DNA of 64,000 nucleotides from Parabacteroides goldsteinii DSM 19448 = WAL 12034 (GCF_000969835.1 NZ_KQ033914.1:325601-389600); one strand, 5' to 3'. Positions 42,697 through 52,816 are shown, counted from the first letter of the stretch. A program made the numbers and translations. Notes: generated by a model from the sequence alone, not told the origin.

Positions 42697-42798
42697 ATGT
42701 TAGAGAATGAAATTGTATCATTTATTTTTTTATGTGCGGTAGGTAGCCTTTGCTACTGGTTTTTTTTCAAGTGTGTAGATTGGTTCGAAAAGATTTAA
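42697..42798 (+). CDS. 33-residue membrane peptide at the head of the kdp operon
   Basis: A short ORF encodes a single hydrophobic helix (begins MLENEIVSFIFLCAVG) with a charged C-terminus ending FEKI. It lies between the sigma-54 promoter and kdpF (16-bp gap) and ends in a charged tail placed like that of KdpF. The position suggests an extra small subunit or regulator of the Kdp pump. I know no name for it. Confidence 0.55.
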   Translation: MLENEIVSFIFLCAVGSLCYWFFFKCVDWFEKI

Positions 42799-42814
42799 AG
42801 GAAGGAGGAGAGAT

Positions 42815-42895
42815 ATGTTCGTAGCACTGTTTATACTCTGCCTGGTTATCTTCGGGTATCTGATGTATGTGTTGATTAAGCCCGAAAAGTTTTAA
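42815..42895 (+). CDS. kdpF: Potassium-transporting ATPase small subunit KdpF
   Basis: A 26-residue single-helix peptide ends with the family signature YVLIKPEKF. KdpF stabilises the KdpABC complex in the inner membrane. A strong purine-rich ribosome site (AAAGGAAGGAGG) precedes the ATG, which is unusual for Bacteroidetes. KdpA starts 21 bp later. Confidence 0.88.
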   Translation: MFVALFILCLVIFGYLMYVLIKPEKF

Positions 42896-42916
42896 ACAAA
42901 TAATGATGGTAAAAAG

Positions 42917-44626
42917 ATGAATACGGAATTATTAGGTAGCATCGCGCAAATAGTACTCATGGTCGTGCTGGCCTACCCGCTGGGGAAGTACATTGCAAAA
43001 GTTTATAAAGGGGAGAAGACCTGCCTGGACTTCATCGCCCCGGTGGAAAGATGGATTTTTAAACTGTGCGGCATCGACCCGAACGTGGAAATGAGTTGGA
43101 AGAGCTTCCTCAAAGCATTGCTGACCATTAACCTGTTTTGGTTTTTCTGGGGAATGTTCCTGCTGTATTTCCAGCAATACCTGCCGTTGAACCCCGACGG
43201 CAATGCGAGCCAGTCGTCGCACCTGTCGTTTAATACCTGTATCAGTTTCATGGTGAACTGTAACTTGCAGCATTACAGCGGCGAGAGCGGGTTGACTTAT
43301 TTTACACAGTTGTTTGTCATCATGCTCTTCCAGTTTATTACGGCGGCAACGGGTATGGCGGCCCTGGGAGGAGTATTCAAGGCGATGGCATCGAAATCGA
43401 CTCATACGATCGGTAACTTCTGGAATCTGCTGATGAAGAGTAGTACACGTATCCTGCTGCCGTTGGCGCTGGTGGTTGGTTTTATCCTGATTATAGAAGG
43501 TACGCCGATGGGATTCGACGGCAAGATGAAGCTGACGACGCTGGAAGGACAGGAACAACTTGTTTCGCAAGGTCCGGCTGCCGCAATCATCCCGATCAAA
43601 CAATTGGGAACGAATGGCGGTGGTTACTACGGGGTTAACTCTTCGCATCCGTTGGAAAACCCGACTTACCTGACGAATATGGTGGAATGCTGGTCCATCC
43701 TTATCCTGCCGATGGCGATGGTGTTTGCATTGGGATTCTATCTGAAGCGAAAGAAACTCGCCTATTCGATATTCGGAGTGATGCTGTTTGCCTACCTCGT
43801 GAGTGTCGGCATCAATACATACTATGAAACGAAGGGGAACCCGATGATCTCGGCGATGGGAATCGACCAGCAGGCCGGTGCCATGGAAGGAAAGGAAACC
43901 CGCCTCGGTCCGGCTGCCACCGCTTTATGGAGTTGTACGACGACGGTGACTTCCAACGGTTCGGTGAATGGTATGCACGATAGCACGATGCCGCTGTCGG
44001 GGATGATGGAGATGTTGAATATGCAGATTAATACCTGGTTCGGCGGTGTAGGCGTGGGATTCATGAACTATTACGCTTTCCTGATTATCGCCGTCTTTAT
44101 CAGCGGGTTGATGGTCGGGCGCACGCCTGAGTTCCTGGGAAAGAAAGTGGAGGCACGCGAGATGAAGATTGCGACGATTGTGGCGCTGGCTCATCCGTTC
44201 GTTATCCTGATCGGCACGGCGGTGGCATGCTATTATTGGGTATATAATCCGGCCTTTGTGGAGGCGGAAGGAGGGTGGCTGAATAATCCGGGCTTCCACG
44301 GGTTCAGCGAGATGCTTTACGAATATACGTCGGCTTCGGCAAACAACGGGTCGGGATTTGAAGGACTGGGCGATAATACCTATTTCTGGAACTTTACGAC
44401 TGGTCTGGCACTGATTATCAGCCGTTATCTTCCTATCGTCGGGCAGGTTGCCATTGCGGGACTGCTGGCACAAAAGAAATATATCCCGGAAAGTGCAGGG
44501 ACATTGAAGACAGATACGGCCACATTTGCCGTGATGACGTTCAGCGTAATCTTTATCGTTGCCGCCCTGTCTTTCTTCCCTGCGCTGACGCTGGGGCCGA
44601 TAGCGGAATATTTCTCGATATATTAA
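42917..44626 (+). CDS. kdpA: Potassium-transporting ATPase subunit A
   Basis: This 569-residue membrane protein is the potassium-selective channel-like subunit of the high-affinity Kdp pump. Filter-like loops are visible (NCNLQHYSGESG, GTNGGGYYGVNSSHP, WSCTTTVTSNGSVN, ASANNGSGFEGL). Its length is typical. It is followed by a 347-bp gap, unusually long for a kdp operon, which contains an inserted palindromic element. Confidence 0.97.
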   Translation: MNTELLGSIAQIVLMVVLAYPLGKYIAKVYKGEKTCLDFIAPVERWIFKLCGIDPNVEMSWKSFLKALLTINLFWFFWGMFLLYFQQYLPLNPDGNASQSSHLSFNTCISFMVNCNLQHYSGESGLTYFTQLFVIMLFQFITAATGMAALGGVFKAMASKSTHTIGNFWNLLMKSSTRILLPLALVVGFILIIEGTPMGFDGKMKLTTLEGQEQLVSQGPAAAIIPIKQLGTNGGGYYGVNSSHPLENPTYLTNMVECWSILILPMAMVFALGFYLKRKKLAYSIFGVMLFAYLVSVGINTYYETKGNPMISAMGIDQQAGAMEGKETRLGPAATALWSCTTTVTSNGSVNGMHDSTMPLSGMMEMLNMQINTWFGGVGVGFMNYYAFLIIAVFISGLMVGRTPEFLGKKVEAREMKIATIVALAHPFVILIGTAVACYYWVYNPAFVEAEGGWLNNPGFHGFSEMLYEYTSASANNGSGFEGLGDNTYFWNFTTGLALIISRYLPIVGQVAIAGLLAQKKYIPESAGTLKTDTATFAVMTFSVIFIVAALSFFPALTLGPIAEYFSIY

Positions 44627-44697
44627 GCACGATTGATTGAATTAATACGTATCACAGTTTATTAAATGATGAATGTTTATTAGTAAAAACTGATTGT

Positions 44698-44871
44698 AAC
44701 TTTTTCCCCTCTTGAGAGGGGGCAGGGGGTGTGTCATATCTCAGCCTGTAAACCGGCTTTATCATGCTACCCTCAGTATAAATTAAACTATTTCCATGTT
44801 AATGCATTTTAAGTCTGCTTTATTGATATGTGTTAACACACCCCCTACCCCCTCTCGAGAGGGGAGAAGTT
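44698..44871. repeat. MITE-like element between kdpA and kdpB
   Basis: Inverted ends 44698-44734 and 44836-44871 (about 36 bp, three or four differences) each contain the C-run/CTCGAG-like/G-run palindrome also seen at 37931-37962. The 101-bp core is AT-rich and non-coding. The remaining bases of the kdpA-kdpB gap (44627-44697, 44872-44973) show no recognised signal. Confidence 0.7.
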
Positions 44872-44973
44872 ACTCCCGGCACTATAAGCATCTAGCTGAT
44901 ATTTTCCGGTATATGAAATTAACTCTGTCAATAGATATACAATTTATATCGAAACATAAAAAGAACAAGTAAT

Positions 44974-47016
44974 ATGAAAAATAATAAAGCCGCTTCCCTG
45001 TTTCCCAGGGAGCTTGTTATAGAAAGTTTGAAGCAATCATTCGTGAAGCTGAACCCGAAGACGATGTTCAGGAATCCAATCATGTTTATCGTGGAGGTTG
45101 TCACGTTCGTAATGCTCTTTGTCACCATCTGGTCCGCTGCGACGGGCGATCACGCGCAGGGTTCGTTCGGATACAATATGTTGGTTTTCATTGTGCTGTT
45201 TGTCACCTTGCTCTTTGCCAATTTTGCCGAGGCAATAGCCGAAGCACGCGGCAAAGCGCAGGCAGACAGCTTACGGAAAACTCGTGAGGAGACACCTGCC
45301 AAACTAATCGGTGCGAATGGCAGTATCACGACAGTCAGCAGTTCGCAACTGAAGAAAGGCGATATTTTTATCTGCGAGGCAGGCGATACCATTCCTTCCG
45401 ACGGTGAGATTATCGAAGGACTCGCCTCTATCGACGAAAGTGCCATCACTGGCGAATCGGCGCCGGTTATCCGCGAGGCAGGCGGCGATAAAAGTTCGGT
45501 AACGGGCGGTACGAAAGTTTTGTCTGACCAGATACGTGTGAAAGTGACTACGCAGCCGGGCGAAAGTTTCCTTGATAAGATGATCGCCCTGGTTGAGGGC
45601 GCTTCCCGCCAGAAAACACCTAATGAGATTGCGTTGACCATCCTGCTGGCAGGTTTTACGTTGGTGTTCGTGGTTGTCTGCGGGACATTGAAGCCGATGG
45701 CAGACTATTCGAATACGCAGATTACGATTGCTGCCTTTATCTCTTTGTTCGTCTGTCTGATTCCGACGACGATCGGCGGACTGCTTTCTGCTATCGGCAT
45801 CGCCGGCATGGACCGTGCCTTGCGTGCAAATGTAATTACCAAATCCGGCAAGGCTGTGGAGACAGCGGGCGATATCGACACGCTGCTACTCGATAAAACA
45901 GGAACGATCACAATTGGTAACCGCAAAGCAACCCAGTTCTATCCTGTAAAATGGATTGACGAACAGGCATTTGTTCAGGCTTGCCTGATGGCATCCTTAT
46001 CCGACGAAACGCCTGAGGGAAAATCTATCGTAGAACTGGGACGGGAAAAGGGTGTCCGCATCCGCGACCTGAGTACGTCGGGTTCCCGCATGATTAAATT
46101 TACGGCGGAAACGAAATGTTCCGGCGTCGACCTGAAAGACGGAACGCGTATCCGCAAGGGAGCTTTCGATGCCATCCGCCGGATGAGCGAGGCTGCCGGA
46201 AATAAATATCCGGAAGAAGTAGCCGAACTGGTGGAAAAGATTACAAGCAACGGAGGGACACCGCTGGTCGTTTCGCAGGATGATTTCATCATCGGTGTGA
46301 TTGAGTTGCAGGATATTATCAAGCCGGGAATACAGGAACGTTTCGAACGCCTCCGCAAGATGGGTGTCAAGACCGTTATGGTGACAGGCGATAACCCGCT
46401 GACTGCAAAATATATCGCTGAAAAGGCTGGCGTAGACGACTATATTGCCGAAGCCAAGCCGGAAGACAAAATGAACTATATCAAGAAGGAGCAGGAAGCC
46501 GGCAAACTGGTCGCCATGATGGGTGACGGAACGAACGACGCTCCCGCACTGGCTCAGGCAAACGTCGGTGTCGCCATGAACAGCGGTACGCAGGCTGCTA
46601 AGGAGGCCGGAAATATGGTGGACCTCGACAACGACCCAACCAAGCTCATCGAAATCGTTGAAATCGGTAAACAGTTGCTGATGACGCGCGGAACACTGAC
46701 TACATTCAGTATCGCGAACGATGTTGCCAAGTATTTTGCCATCGTGCCGGCTTTGTTCATGGTCGCTATCCCGCAGTTGGCAGCATTGAATATCATGCAC
46801 CTGCATAGTCCGCAAAGCGCAATACTCAGTGCAGTTATTTTCAATGCGCTCATCATCCCGGCTTTGATTCCGTTGGCATTGCGCGGTGTCGCTTACAAGC
46901 CGATCGGGGCCTCCGCCCTGCTTCGCCGCAACCTGCTCATCTATGGGGTAGGAGGGATAATCGCTCCGTTCGTCGGTATCAAGCTGATCGATTTGGTAGT
47001 AAGCATGTTTATGTAA
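44974..47016 (+). CDS. kdpB: Potassium-transporting ATPase ATP-binding subunit B
   Basis: This 680-residue P-type ATPase has the phosphorylation motif DKTGTIT, the TGES actuator loop (AITGESAPV) and the hinge [12 protein letters not shown]. It couples ATP hydrolysis to potassium entry through KdpA. Its length is normal. It is followed by kdpC after 30 bp. Confidence 0.97.
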   Translation: MKNNKAASLFPRELVIESLKQSFVKLNPKTMFRNPIMFIVEVVTFVMLFVTIWSAATGDHAQGSFGYNMLVFIVLFVTLLFANFAEAIAEARGKAQADSLRKTREETPAKLIGANGSITTVSSSQLKKGDIFICEAGDTIPSDGEIIEGLASIDESAITGESAPVIREAGGDKSSVTGGTKVLSDQIRVKVTTQPGESFLDKMIALVEGASRQKTPNEIALTILLAGFTLVFVVVCGTLKPMADYSNTQITIAAFISLFVCLIPTTIGGLLSAIGIAGMDRALRANVITKSGKAVETAGDIDTLLLDKTGTITIGNRKATQFYPVKWIDEQAFVQACLMASLSDETPEGKSIVELGREKGVRIRDLSTSGSRMIKFTAETKCSGVDLKDGTRIRKGAFDAIRRMSEAAGNKYPEEVAELVEKITSNGGTPLVVSQDDFIIGVIELQDIIKPGIQERFERLRKMGVKTVMVTGDNPLTAKYIAEKAGVDDYIAEAKPEDKMNYIKKEQEAGKLVAMMGDGTNDAPALAQANVGVAMNSGTQAAKEAGNMVDLDNDPTKLIEIVEIGKQLLMTRGTLTTFSIANDVAKYFAIVPALFMVAIPQLAALNIMHLHSPQSAILSAVIFNALIIPALIPLALRGVAYKPIGASALLRRNLLIYGVGGIIAPFVGIKLIDLVVSMFM

Positions 47017-47046
47017 TCATTAATAATAAAATAAAGAAAAACAAGT

Positions 47047-47628
47047 ATGATATCAACTCTTTTCAAATCATTTAAACTGACAATAGCATTCAGTCTGTTG
47101 TTTAGTATCTGCTACATCTTCGTCTTATGGATTTTTGCACAGGTAGCAGGCCCGAACAAAGGTAACGCCGAAGTTCTTGAACTCAATGGCAAAGTCGTGG
47201 GAGCCGCAAACATAGGCCAGAACTTCACGGAGGACATCTATTTCTGGGGACGCCCCTCTTGTGCAGGCGACGGCTACGACGCTTCTTCTTCCGCCGGAAG
47301 CAACAAAGGCCCTTCCAACGAAGAATACCTTTCAGAAGTCAAAGCCCGCATCGACACCTTCCTCGTTCATCATCCTTATCTGACACGTGAGGAAGTGCCC
47401 GCCGAAATGGTCACCGCCAGCGCTTCCGGACTCGATCCCGATATCTCCCCGAAAGCCGCCTACGCACAGGTACAACGTGTCGCACAGGCCCGCGGCCTCT
47501 CGCCCGAAAGCGTCATGGCCCTGGTGAATGCTAATACCGAAGGACCATTATTAGGTTTGTTCGGCCCGGAGAAGGTCAATGTCCTGAAATTGAATATCGC
47601 TTTGGAAAAGGCCGAAAAAAATAAATAA
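47047..47628 (+). CDS. kdpC: Potassium-transporting ATPase subunit C
   Basis: This 193-residue protein has one N-terminal helix and the conserved KdpC blocks (FTEDIYFWGRPSCAGDGYDA, ASGLDPDISPKAAYAQVQRVAQARGLS). It assembles with KdpFAB and raises ATP affinity. It is the last pump gene; an outer membrane protein gene follows after about 170 bp with no obvious terminator. Confidence 0.96.
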   Translation: MISTLFKSFKLTIAFSLLFSICYIFVLWIFAQVAGPNKGNAEVLELNGKVVGAANIGQNFTEDIYFWGRPSCAGDGYDASSSAGSNKGPSNEEYLSEVKARIDTFLVHHPYLTREEVPAEMVTASASGLDPDISPKAAYAQVQRVAQARGLSPESVMALVNANTEGPLLGLFGPEKVNVLKLNIALEKAEKNK

Positions 47629-47798
47629 CAATCGTATCGAAATACCAAACGCAGGGTAAAAATCATCAGATAAACGTATTTATGGGTAAATACCTAGGTA
47701 AAAACGCATAAAAACAAATCTTTATGGGTTAAATCGGCGGCATAGCCTCAAAATAAATATATCGAATGATGAATACCCTGGTAAAAATGCATAAAACA

Positions 47799-48572
47799 AT
47801 GAATATATCCATAAAACGCATAGTAACGGCGTTTCTGTTACTGTTTTTCACCTCTTTTACATGCGTCATGGCTCAAAAAGACGATATCGGAGCCACATTT
47901 ACCGTGCAAGGGGACCTTCTGAGTTCGTATCTTTGGAGAGGGTTCTATCAAACGGGAGCAAGTTTCCAACCGACCCTCGCTTTTAGCGTCGCCGGCTTCT
48001 CCCTGACAGCGTGGGGATCGACCGATTTCGACGGTTATAAATCTTCGGAAGGTGCCGCCAACAAGGAAATAGACCTGACGGCCGCCTATACCTTCGGCAA
48101 CTCCGGACTTACCCTCTCCATCGCCGACCTGTGGTGGGCGGGACAGGGAGCGAACAAATACTTCAACTTCAAAAGCCATGAAACCGCCCATCATTTCGAG
48201 GCCGGACTGGCTTATACGCTTCCCGTGGAGAAATTTCCCCTCTCCGTTGCCTGGTATACGATGTTTGCCGGACAAGACAAGGACGAAGACGGCAATCAGA
48301 ACTATTCTTCCTACGTCGAACTCAATTATCCGTTTCGTGTGAAAATGGTCGACCTGACCGCCACCTGCGGCTTCCTTCCCTATACCTCTTACGGAGTTTA
48401 TACGGGGGCGAAGACGAACGACGGATTTGCTGTTACCAACGTCGCGCTGAAAGGAAGTACCGCTATAAAGTTCAGCGATTCATTCTCTTTGCCTATATTT
48501 GCGCAGGCTATTTGGAATCCCCGTATGGAAGATGCACATCTGGTCTTTGGCATTTCACTAAGACCGTGGTAA
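47799..48572 (+). CDS. Outer membrane beta-barrel protein linked to kdp
   Basis: The ATG at 47799 begins a proper signal peptide (MNISIKRIVTAFLLLFFTSFTCVMAQ), so I prefer it to the ATG at 47766. The mature protein is a 12- to 14-stranded barrel of the TorF-like putative porin type (GDLLSSYLWRGFYQTGASFQPTLAFSVAGFSLTAWGS), ending in the aromatic strand GISLRPW. Its place between kdpC and the KdpD-like sensor suggests a porin that feeds potassium to the pump, which is inference. Confidence 0.75.
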   Translation: MNISIKRIVTAFLLLFFTSFTCVMAQKDDIGATFTVQGDLLSSYLWRGFYQTGASFQPTLAFSVAGFSLTAWGSTDFDGYKSSEGAANKEIDLTAAYTFGNSGLTLSIADLWWAGQGANKYFNFKSHETAHHFEAGLAYTLPVEKFPLSVAWYTMFAGQDKDEDGNQNYSSYVELNYPFRVKMVDLTATCGFLPYTSYGVYTGAKTNDGFAVTNVALKGSTAIKFSDSFSLPIFAQAIWNPRMEDAHLVFGISLRPW

Positions 48573-48589
48573 TCTGAAACAAGCAACTC

Positions 48590-49711
48590 ATGGACAGAGA
48601 ACAGAGCGTACAACACTTTTTAGATTTGCTGAAAAAATCCCGCCGCGGAAATTTCAAGATATACATCGGCATGATTGCCGGTGTGGGGAAAACCTACCGT
48701 ATGTTGCAGGAGGCGCACGAATTGCTTCGGAGCGGTATCGACGTGCAGGTAGGTTACGTGGAAACACACGGCAGGGTTGAAACGGAGGCGTTGGTCGAAG
48801 GTTTGCCTTTGATACCGCGCCGCCGGTCATTTTATAAGGGGAAAGAAGTGGAGGAGATGGATTTGCAGGCTATCCTGAATATCCATCCGGAGGTCGTGAT
48901 AGTAGACGAGCTGGCGCACACCAACATCGAAGGTAGCAAGAACGAAAAGCGCTGGCAGGACGTTTCGGACATTTTGGAGGCGGGCATCAGCGTCATCACC
49001 GCCGTCAATATCCAGCATCTGGAAGGGTTGAACGAGGACGTGCAGGATATCACCGGCATCGAGATAAAGGAACGCATCCCCGACAGTGTCCTGGAGCAGG
49101 CGGACGAGGTGGTGAATATCGACCTGACAGCCGACGAACTGGTGAAACGCCTGAGAGCCGGAAAAATATACAAGCCGGAAAAGATTCAGACGGCGCTGAA
49201 CAACTTCTTTAAGTCCGAAAACATTCTCCAGTTGCGCGAACTTGCCCTGAAAGAGGTTGCGCTACGTGTCGAGAAGAAGGTGGAGAGCGCGGTCCCCGTC
49301 AATACAGGTGTCCGGCATGAAAAATTCCTGGCTTGCATCAGCAGTCAGGAGAAGACGCCGCGAAAGGTCATCCGCAAGGCTGCCCGGCTGGCTACCCGCT
49401 ACAACACGAAGTTCTTTGTCCTCTACGTGCAGACGCCCCGCGAAAGTATCGACCGCATCCCGTTGGCAAACCAGCGTTACCTGTCGAATCATTTCAAGCT
49501 GGCGGCCGAACTGGGAGGCGAAATCATACAGGTGCAGTCCAGAAGCATCCCCGACAGTATTATCGAAGTATGCCGCGAAAAGCAGATTTCGACCGTCTGC
49601 ATCGGGAAGCCTGCCTTTACGCTTGTTTCCGTGTTCCGTGCTTGTTTTCAATACCGGAAATTGCTGAATAGCTTGTCGCAAATGAATATTGACCTGATAA
49701 TATTGGCATAA
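48590..49711 (+). CDS. kdpD: KdpD N-terminal sensor half without kinase domain
   Basis: This 373-residue protein comprises the KdpD domain (1-210, Walker A-like GMIAGVGKT and VIVDELAHTN) and a universal-stress-protein domain (about 245-373). It stops there. Full KdpD (about 890 residues) continues into four membrane helices, GAF and kinase domains. The end is a clean stop and a kinase gene follows after 1 bp, so this is a natural split rather than a frameshift. It probably senses cyclic dinucleotide or potassium state and controls the adjacent kinase. Confidence 0.9.
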   Translation: MDREQSVQHFLDLLKKSRRGNFKIYIGMIAGVGKTYRMLQEAHELLRSGIDVQVGYVETHGRVETEALVEGLPLIPRRRSFYKGKEVEEMDLQAILNIHPEVVIVDELAHTNIEGSKNEKRWQDVSDILEAGISVITAVNIQHLEGLNEDVQDITGIEIKERIPDSVLEQADEVVNIDLTADELVKRLRAGKIYKPEKIQTALNNFFKSENILQLRELALKEVALRVEKKVESAVPVNTGVRHEKFLACISSQEKTPRKVIRKAARLATRYNTKFFVLYVQTPRESIDRIPLANQRYLSNHFKLAAELGGEIIQVQSRSIPDSIIEVCREKQISTVCIGKPAFTLVSVFRACFQYRKLLNSLSQMNIDLIILA

Positions 49712-49712
49712 T

Positions 49713-51443
49713 ATGTTACAGTCTGTTAGTCTGAAGATTAAAACGAAGCTCACCTATGGTATAGGTCTGCTGTTTGCAATGATTGTCCTGCTGGGCGGCC
49801 TTTCGGTAAAGAATATCTACCATATGTCGGCGGATACGCAGAATATCCTGGCGGATAATTACAATACGCTCCTGTATTCGCGCCGTATGTTGGATGCCCT
49901 CGAACGTATCGAGACCGACCCGGTGGCGCGTACTGAGTTCGAAAAGAACCTGAACCTGCAAAAGGAGAATATAACGGAAGTGGACGAGAATGACGCGACC
50001 ACCCATCTGGTCACGCAATACGAATCCATGAAAAAGGATATGAACGACGCCTCCATCCAACGTGTCCGCATGGCGTTGAACGAGGTGATGAGCCTGAACA
50101 TGGCCTCCATCTACCGGAAAAGCCAGGTGGCGGAGCATACGGCACATAATGCCTTGCTGTGGATTTGCATCCTCGGCATCATCTGCATCCTGATAGCCTT
50201 TGCCTTCCTGATCCGCCTCCCCCGGTCTATCAACACGCCGATCCGCAAGCTGACGGACGGTATCATGGAGATTGCCAACCATAATTACGAGAAGCGCCTC
50301 GACCTTGGAAAATATGAAGAGTTCGCCGCCGTCGCCAACTCCTTCAACCGGATGGCGGAACGGCTGACCGAATACCGTAAAAGTACGCTGGCGGATATTA
50401 TCCAGGGAAAAAAATACATCGAAGCCATCGTCAACAGTATCACCGAGCCGATCATCGGACTGGACGGGAACCGTAAAATACTTTTCGCCAACGATGTCGC
50501 CCTGACAATCCTCAATCTGAAACGTGAAAATGTCATCGGCAAGTCAGCCGCCGAACTGGCGCTGAAAAACGACCTCCTGCGACGTCTCGTGCGCGAACTG
50601 GTGCAACCCGACGAAAAGAAGGAACCGCTCAAAATTTATGCTGATAACAAAGAAAGTTATTTCAAGGTGCAATATATTCCTATCCATCTGACGGACGGGC
50701 AGAAAGACGTCAGCCAATATGTCGGCGACGTTATCCTCCTGAAAAACATTACCGAGTTCAAGGAACTGGATTCAGCAAAGACGACCTTCATCTCGACCAT
50801 CTCCCATGAACTGAAAACACCTATTTCAGCCATCATGATGAGTCTCAAACTCCTGGAAGACCAGCGGGTAGGCGATATGAACAACGAACAGAGAGCGCTT
50901 GCCGAAAGCATCAAGGAAAGCAGCGACCGCCTGCTCGAAATAACCGGCGAACTCCTCAAAATGACGCAGGTGGAAACCGGAAAACTGCAACTGAACCCGA
51001 AAATCACCAAGCCAATCGAACTGATAGACTATGCCATCAAGGCGAACCGGGTGCAGGCGGAGCGTTTCGGCTGCCATATAGAGGTCGAGTATCCGGAGAA
51101 AATCTCCAAACTCTTTGTCGACAGCGAAAAGATTGCCTGGGTCCTGACAAACCTTTTGTCGAACGCCATCCACTACACGCCGGAGAACGGCCGCATCATC
51201 ATTGGTGCCCGCCAGGAAGGTAAAGTCGTGGAGATATTCGTCCGCGATTTCGGCAAGGGCATCGACCCGCGTTACCACCAGAGTATCTTCGACCGTTACT
51301 TCCGCGTTCCCGGTACGAAAGTGCAGGGTAGCGGCCTCGGACTGGCTATCAGCAAGGACTTCGTCGAAGCTCATGGCGGAACCATCCGCGTGGAAAGCGA
51401 AATAGGAAAGGGAAGTACCTTTATCGTTTCATTTAATGTCTGA
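49713..51443 (+). CDS. HAMP-PAS sensor histidine kinase of the kdp cluster
   Basis: This 576-residue protein has a periplasmic loop between two helices (about 11-31 and 147-167), a HAMP domain (about 170-222), a PAS domain (about 235-340), HisKA with the histidine in FISTISHELKTPISAIMMSLKLL, and an ATPase domain (LLSNAIHYTPENG, GSGLGLAISKDFVEAHGG). Unlike the kinase half of KdpD it has two helices instead of four. It starts 1 bp after the KdpD-like gene, so the two products should work together. The response regulator is not adjacent. Confidence 0.92.
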   Translation: MLQSVSLKIKTKLTYGIGLLFAMIVLLGGLSVKNIYHMSADTQNILADNYNTLLYSRRMLDALERIETDPVARTEFEKNLNLQKENITEVDENDATTHLVTQYESMKKDMNDASIQRVRMALNEVMSLNMASIYRKSQVAEHTAHNALLWICILGIICILIAFAFLIRLPRSINTPIRKLTDGIMEIANHNYEKRLDLGKYEEFAAVANSFNRMAERLTEYRKSTLADIIQGKKYIEAIVNSITEPIIGLDGNRKILFANDVALTILNLKRENVIGKSAAELALKNDLLRRLVRELVQPDEKKEPLKIYADNKESYFKVQYIPIHLTDGQKDVSQYVGDVILLKNITEFKELDSAKTTFISTISHELKTPISAIMMSLKLLEDQRVGDMNNEQRALAESIKESSDRLLEITGELLKMTQVETGKLQLNPKITKPIELIDYAIKANRVQAERFGCHIEVEYPEKISKLFVDSEKIAWVLTNLLSNAIHYTPENGRIIIGARQEGKVVEIFVRDFGKGIDPRYHQSIFDRYFRVPGTKVQGSGLGLAISKDFVEAHGGTIRVESEIGKGSTFIVSFNV

Positions 51444-51472
51444 TAATAAGTAAGAAAACACAGTAAACAATC

Positions 51473-52816
51473 ATGAAAGTATTAAAATTTGGCGGTACAT
51501 CTGTCGGCTCGGCCCGGCGGATGAAGAACGTCGTATCCATCATATCCGGCGGTGAACCTAAAATTGTCGTCTTATCGGCGATGGCCGGAACAACTAATTC
51601 GCTGGTCGACATCACCCGTTGCTTCTATCGCAAGGAGGTCGATGAGGCAAATAAAATCATTACCCGCCTTGAACAGGCTTATGCCGGGCATATCGAGGAT
51701 TTATACACCTCTGTCGCCTATAAGGAAAAGGCGCTGGAACTGGTAACGGAACGTTTCAATGAAATATGGGCGTTTGCCGGTGCTCCTTTTACCGTCTTCG
51801 ATGAAAAGGTGGTGCTGGCGCAGGGTGAATTGATTTCCACCGGCATGATGCATCTTTACCTGCAAGAGCAGGGAATGAAGTCGGCATTGCTTCCGGCCCT
51901 CGATTTTATGCGGATAAATGCCGACGGTGAGCCGGATATGTCCTACATCGAAGAGCATCTCGGAACACTGCTGTCCCGCTTCCCGGACACGGATATCTTT
52001 ATTACTCAGGGTTTCATCTGCCGGAACGCATATGGCGAGACGGATAACCTGCAACGCGGGGGAAGCGATTACAGTGCCTCCCTGATCGGAGCGGCCGTCC
52101 ATGCCAGTGAAATACAGATATGGACGGACATCGACGGTATGCATAACAACGACCCGCGCGTGGTAAACCATACCGCTCCTGTCCGCCAGCTTAACTTTGA
52201 AGAGGCGGCGAAGCTGGCTTATTTCGGAGCGAAGATACTCCATCCTTTTTGCATCCGCCCGGCAAAGGAAAGCAATATCCCGGTCCGCCTGCTGAACTCC
52301 CTGCAACCCGATGCTCCCGGAACATTAATCTCGAATACAGCGGAGAAGGGCAGGATCAAGGCGGTAGCAGCGAAAGACAATATCGTCTTCATCAAAATGA
52401 AGTCGTTGAATATCCTGCCGCCTCATAAGTTCCTGAGCACGGTGTTCGATACGTTCGCCCGCTACAAAACGGCCGTCGATATGGTGACGACTTCCGACAT
52501 AGGCATCTCCGTGACGACCGACAATCCCGAACATTTGCAGGAAATAGTGGGCAGCCTGGAGAAATATGCAACGATCAGTGTCGAAAAGGATATGGTAATC
52601 GTCTGCGTGGTCGGCGACCTTGAATGGCAGAATGTCGGCTTCGAGGCAAGAATCATAGATGCGTTGAAAGATATCCCCGTGCGGATGATTTCTTACGGGG
52701 GAAGCAGCAGCAACGTCTCCCTGGTGATGAAGTCCGCCGATAAAACGCGTGCATTGCAGGCACTAAGCTCCCGCCTGTTCCCGAAACCGGATGAGACGGA
52801 AGCGATTGGTGCCTGA
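51473..52816 (+). CDS. lysC: Aspartate kinase
   Basis: This 447-residue monofunctional aspartokinase has the N-terminal KFGGTSVG, the catalytic FITQGFICRN region and GGSDYSASLIGAA. Two C-terminal ACT domains (about 310-440) bind the feedback amino acid. It makes aspartyl phosphate for the lysine, threonine and methionine pathway. It is 29 bp from the kinase gene but functionally unrelated. Confidence 0.95.
   Translation: MKVLKFGGTSVGSARRMKNVVSIISGGEPKIVVLSAMAGTTNSLVDITRCFYRKEVDEANKIITRLEQAYAGHIEDLYTSVAYKEKALELVTERFNEIWAFAGAPFTVFDEKVVLAQGELISTGMMHLYLQEQGMKSALLPALDFMRINADGEPDMSYIEEHLGTLLSRFPDTDIFITQGFICRNAYGETDNLQRGGSDYSASLIGAAVHASEIQIWTDIDGMHNNDPRVVNHTAPVRQLNFEEAAKLAYFGAKILHPFCIRPAKESNIPVRLLNSLQPDAPGTLISNTAEKGRIKAVAAKDNIVFIKMKSLNILPPHKFLSTVFDTFARYKTAVDMVTTSDIGISVTTDNPEHLQEIVGSLEKYATISVEKDMVIVCVVGDLEWQNVGFEARIIDALKDIPVRMISYGGSSSNVSLVMKSADKTRALQALSSRLFPKPDETEAIGA

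Noticed and set aside
47629..47798. Possible cyclic-di-AMP riboswitch between kdpC and the barrel gene
   Set aside because: The short repeated GGTAAA/CATAAA words do not form the known ydaO-type structure as far as I can fold by eye, and the location is downstream of the pump genes.
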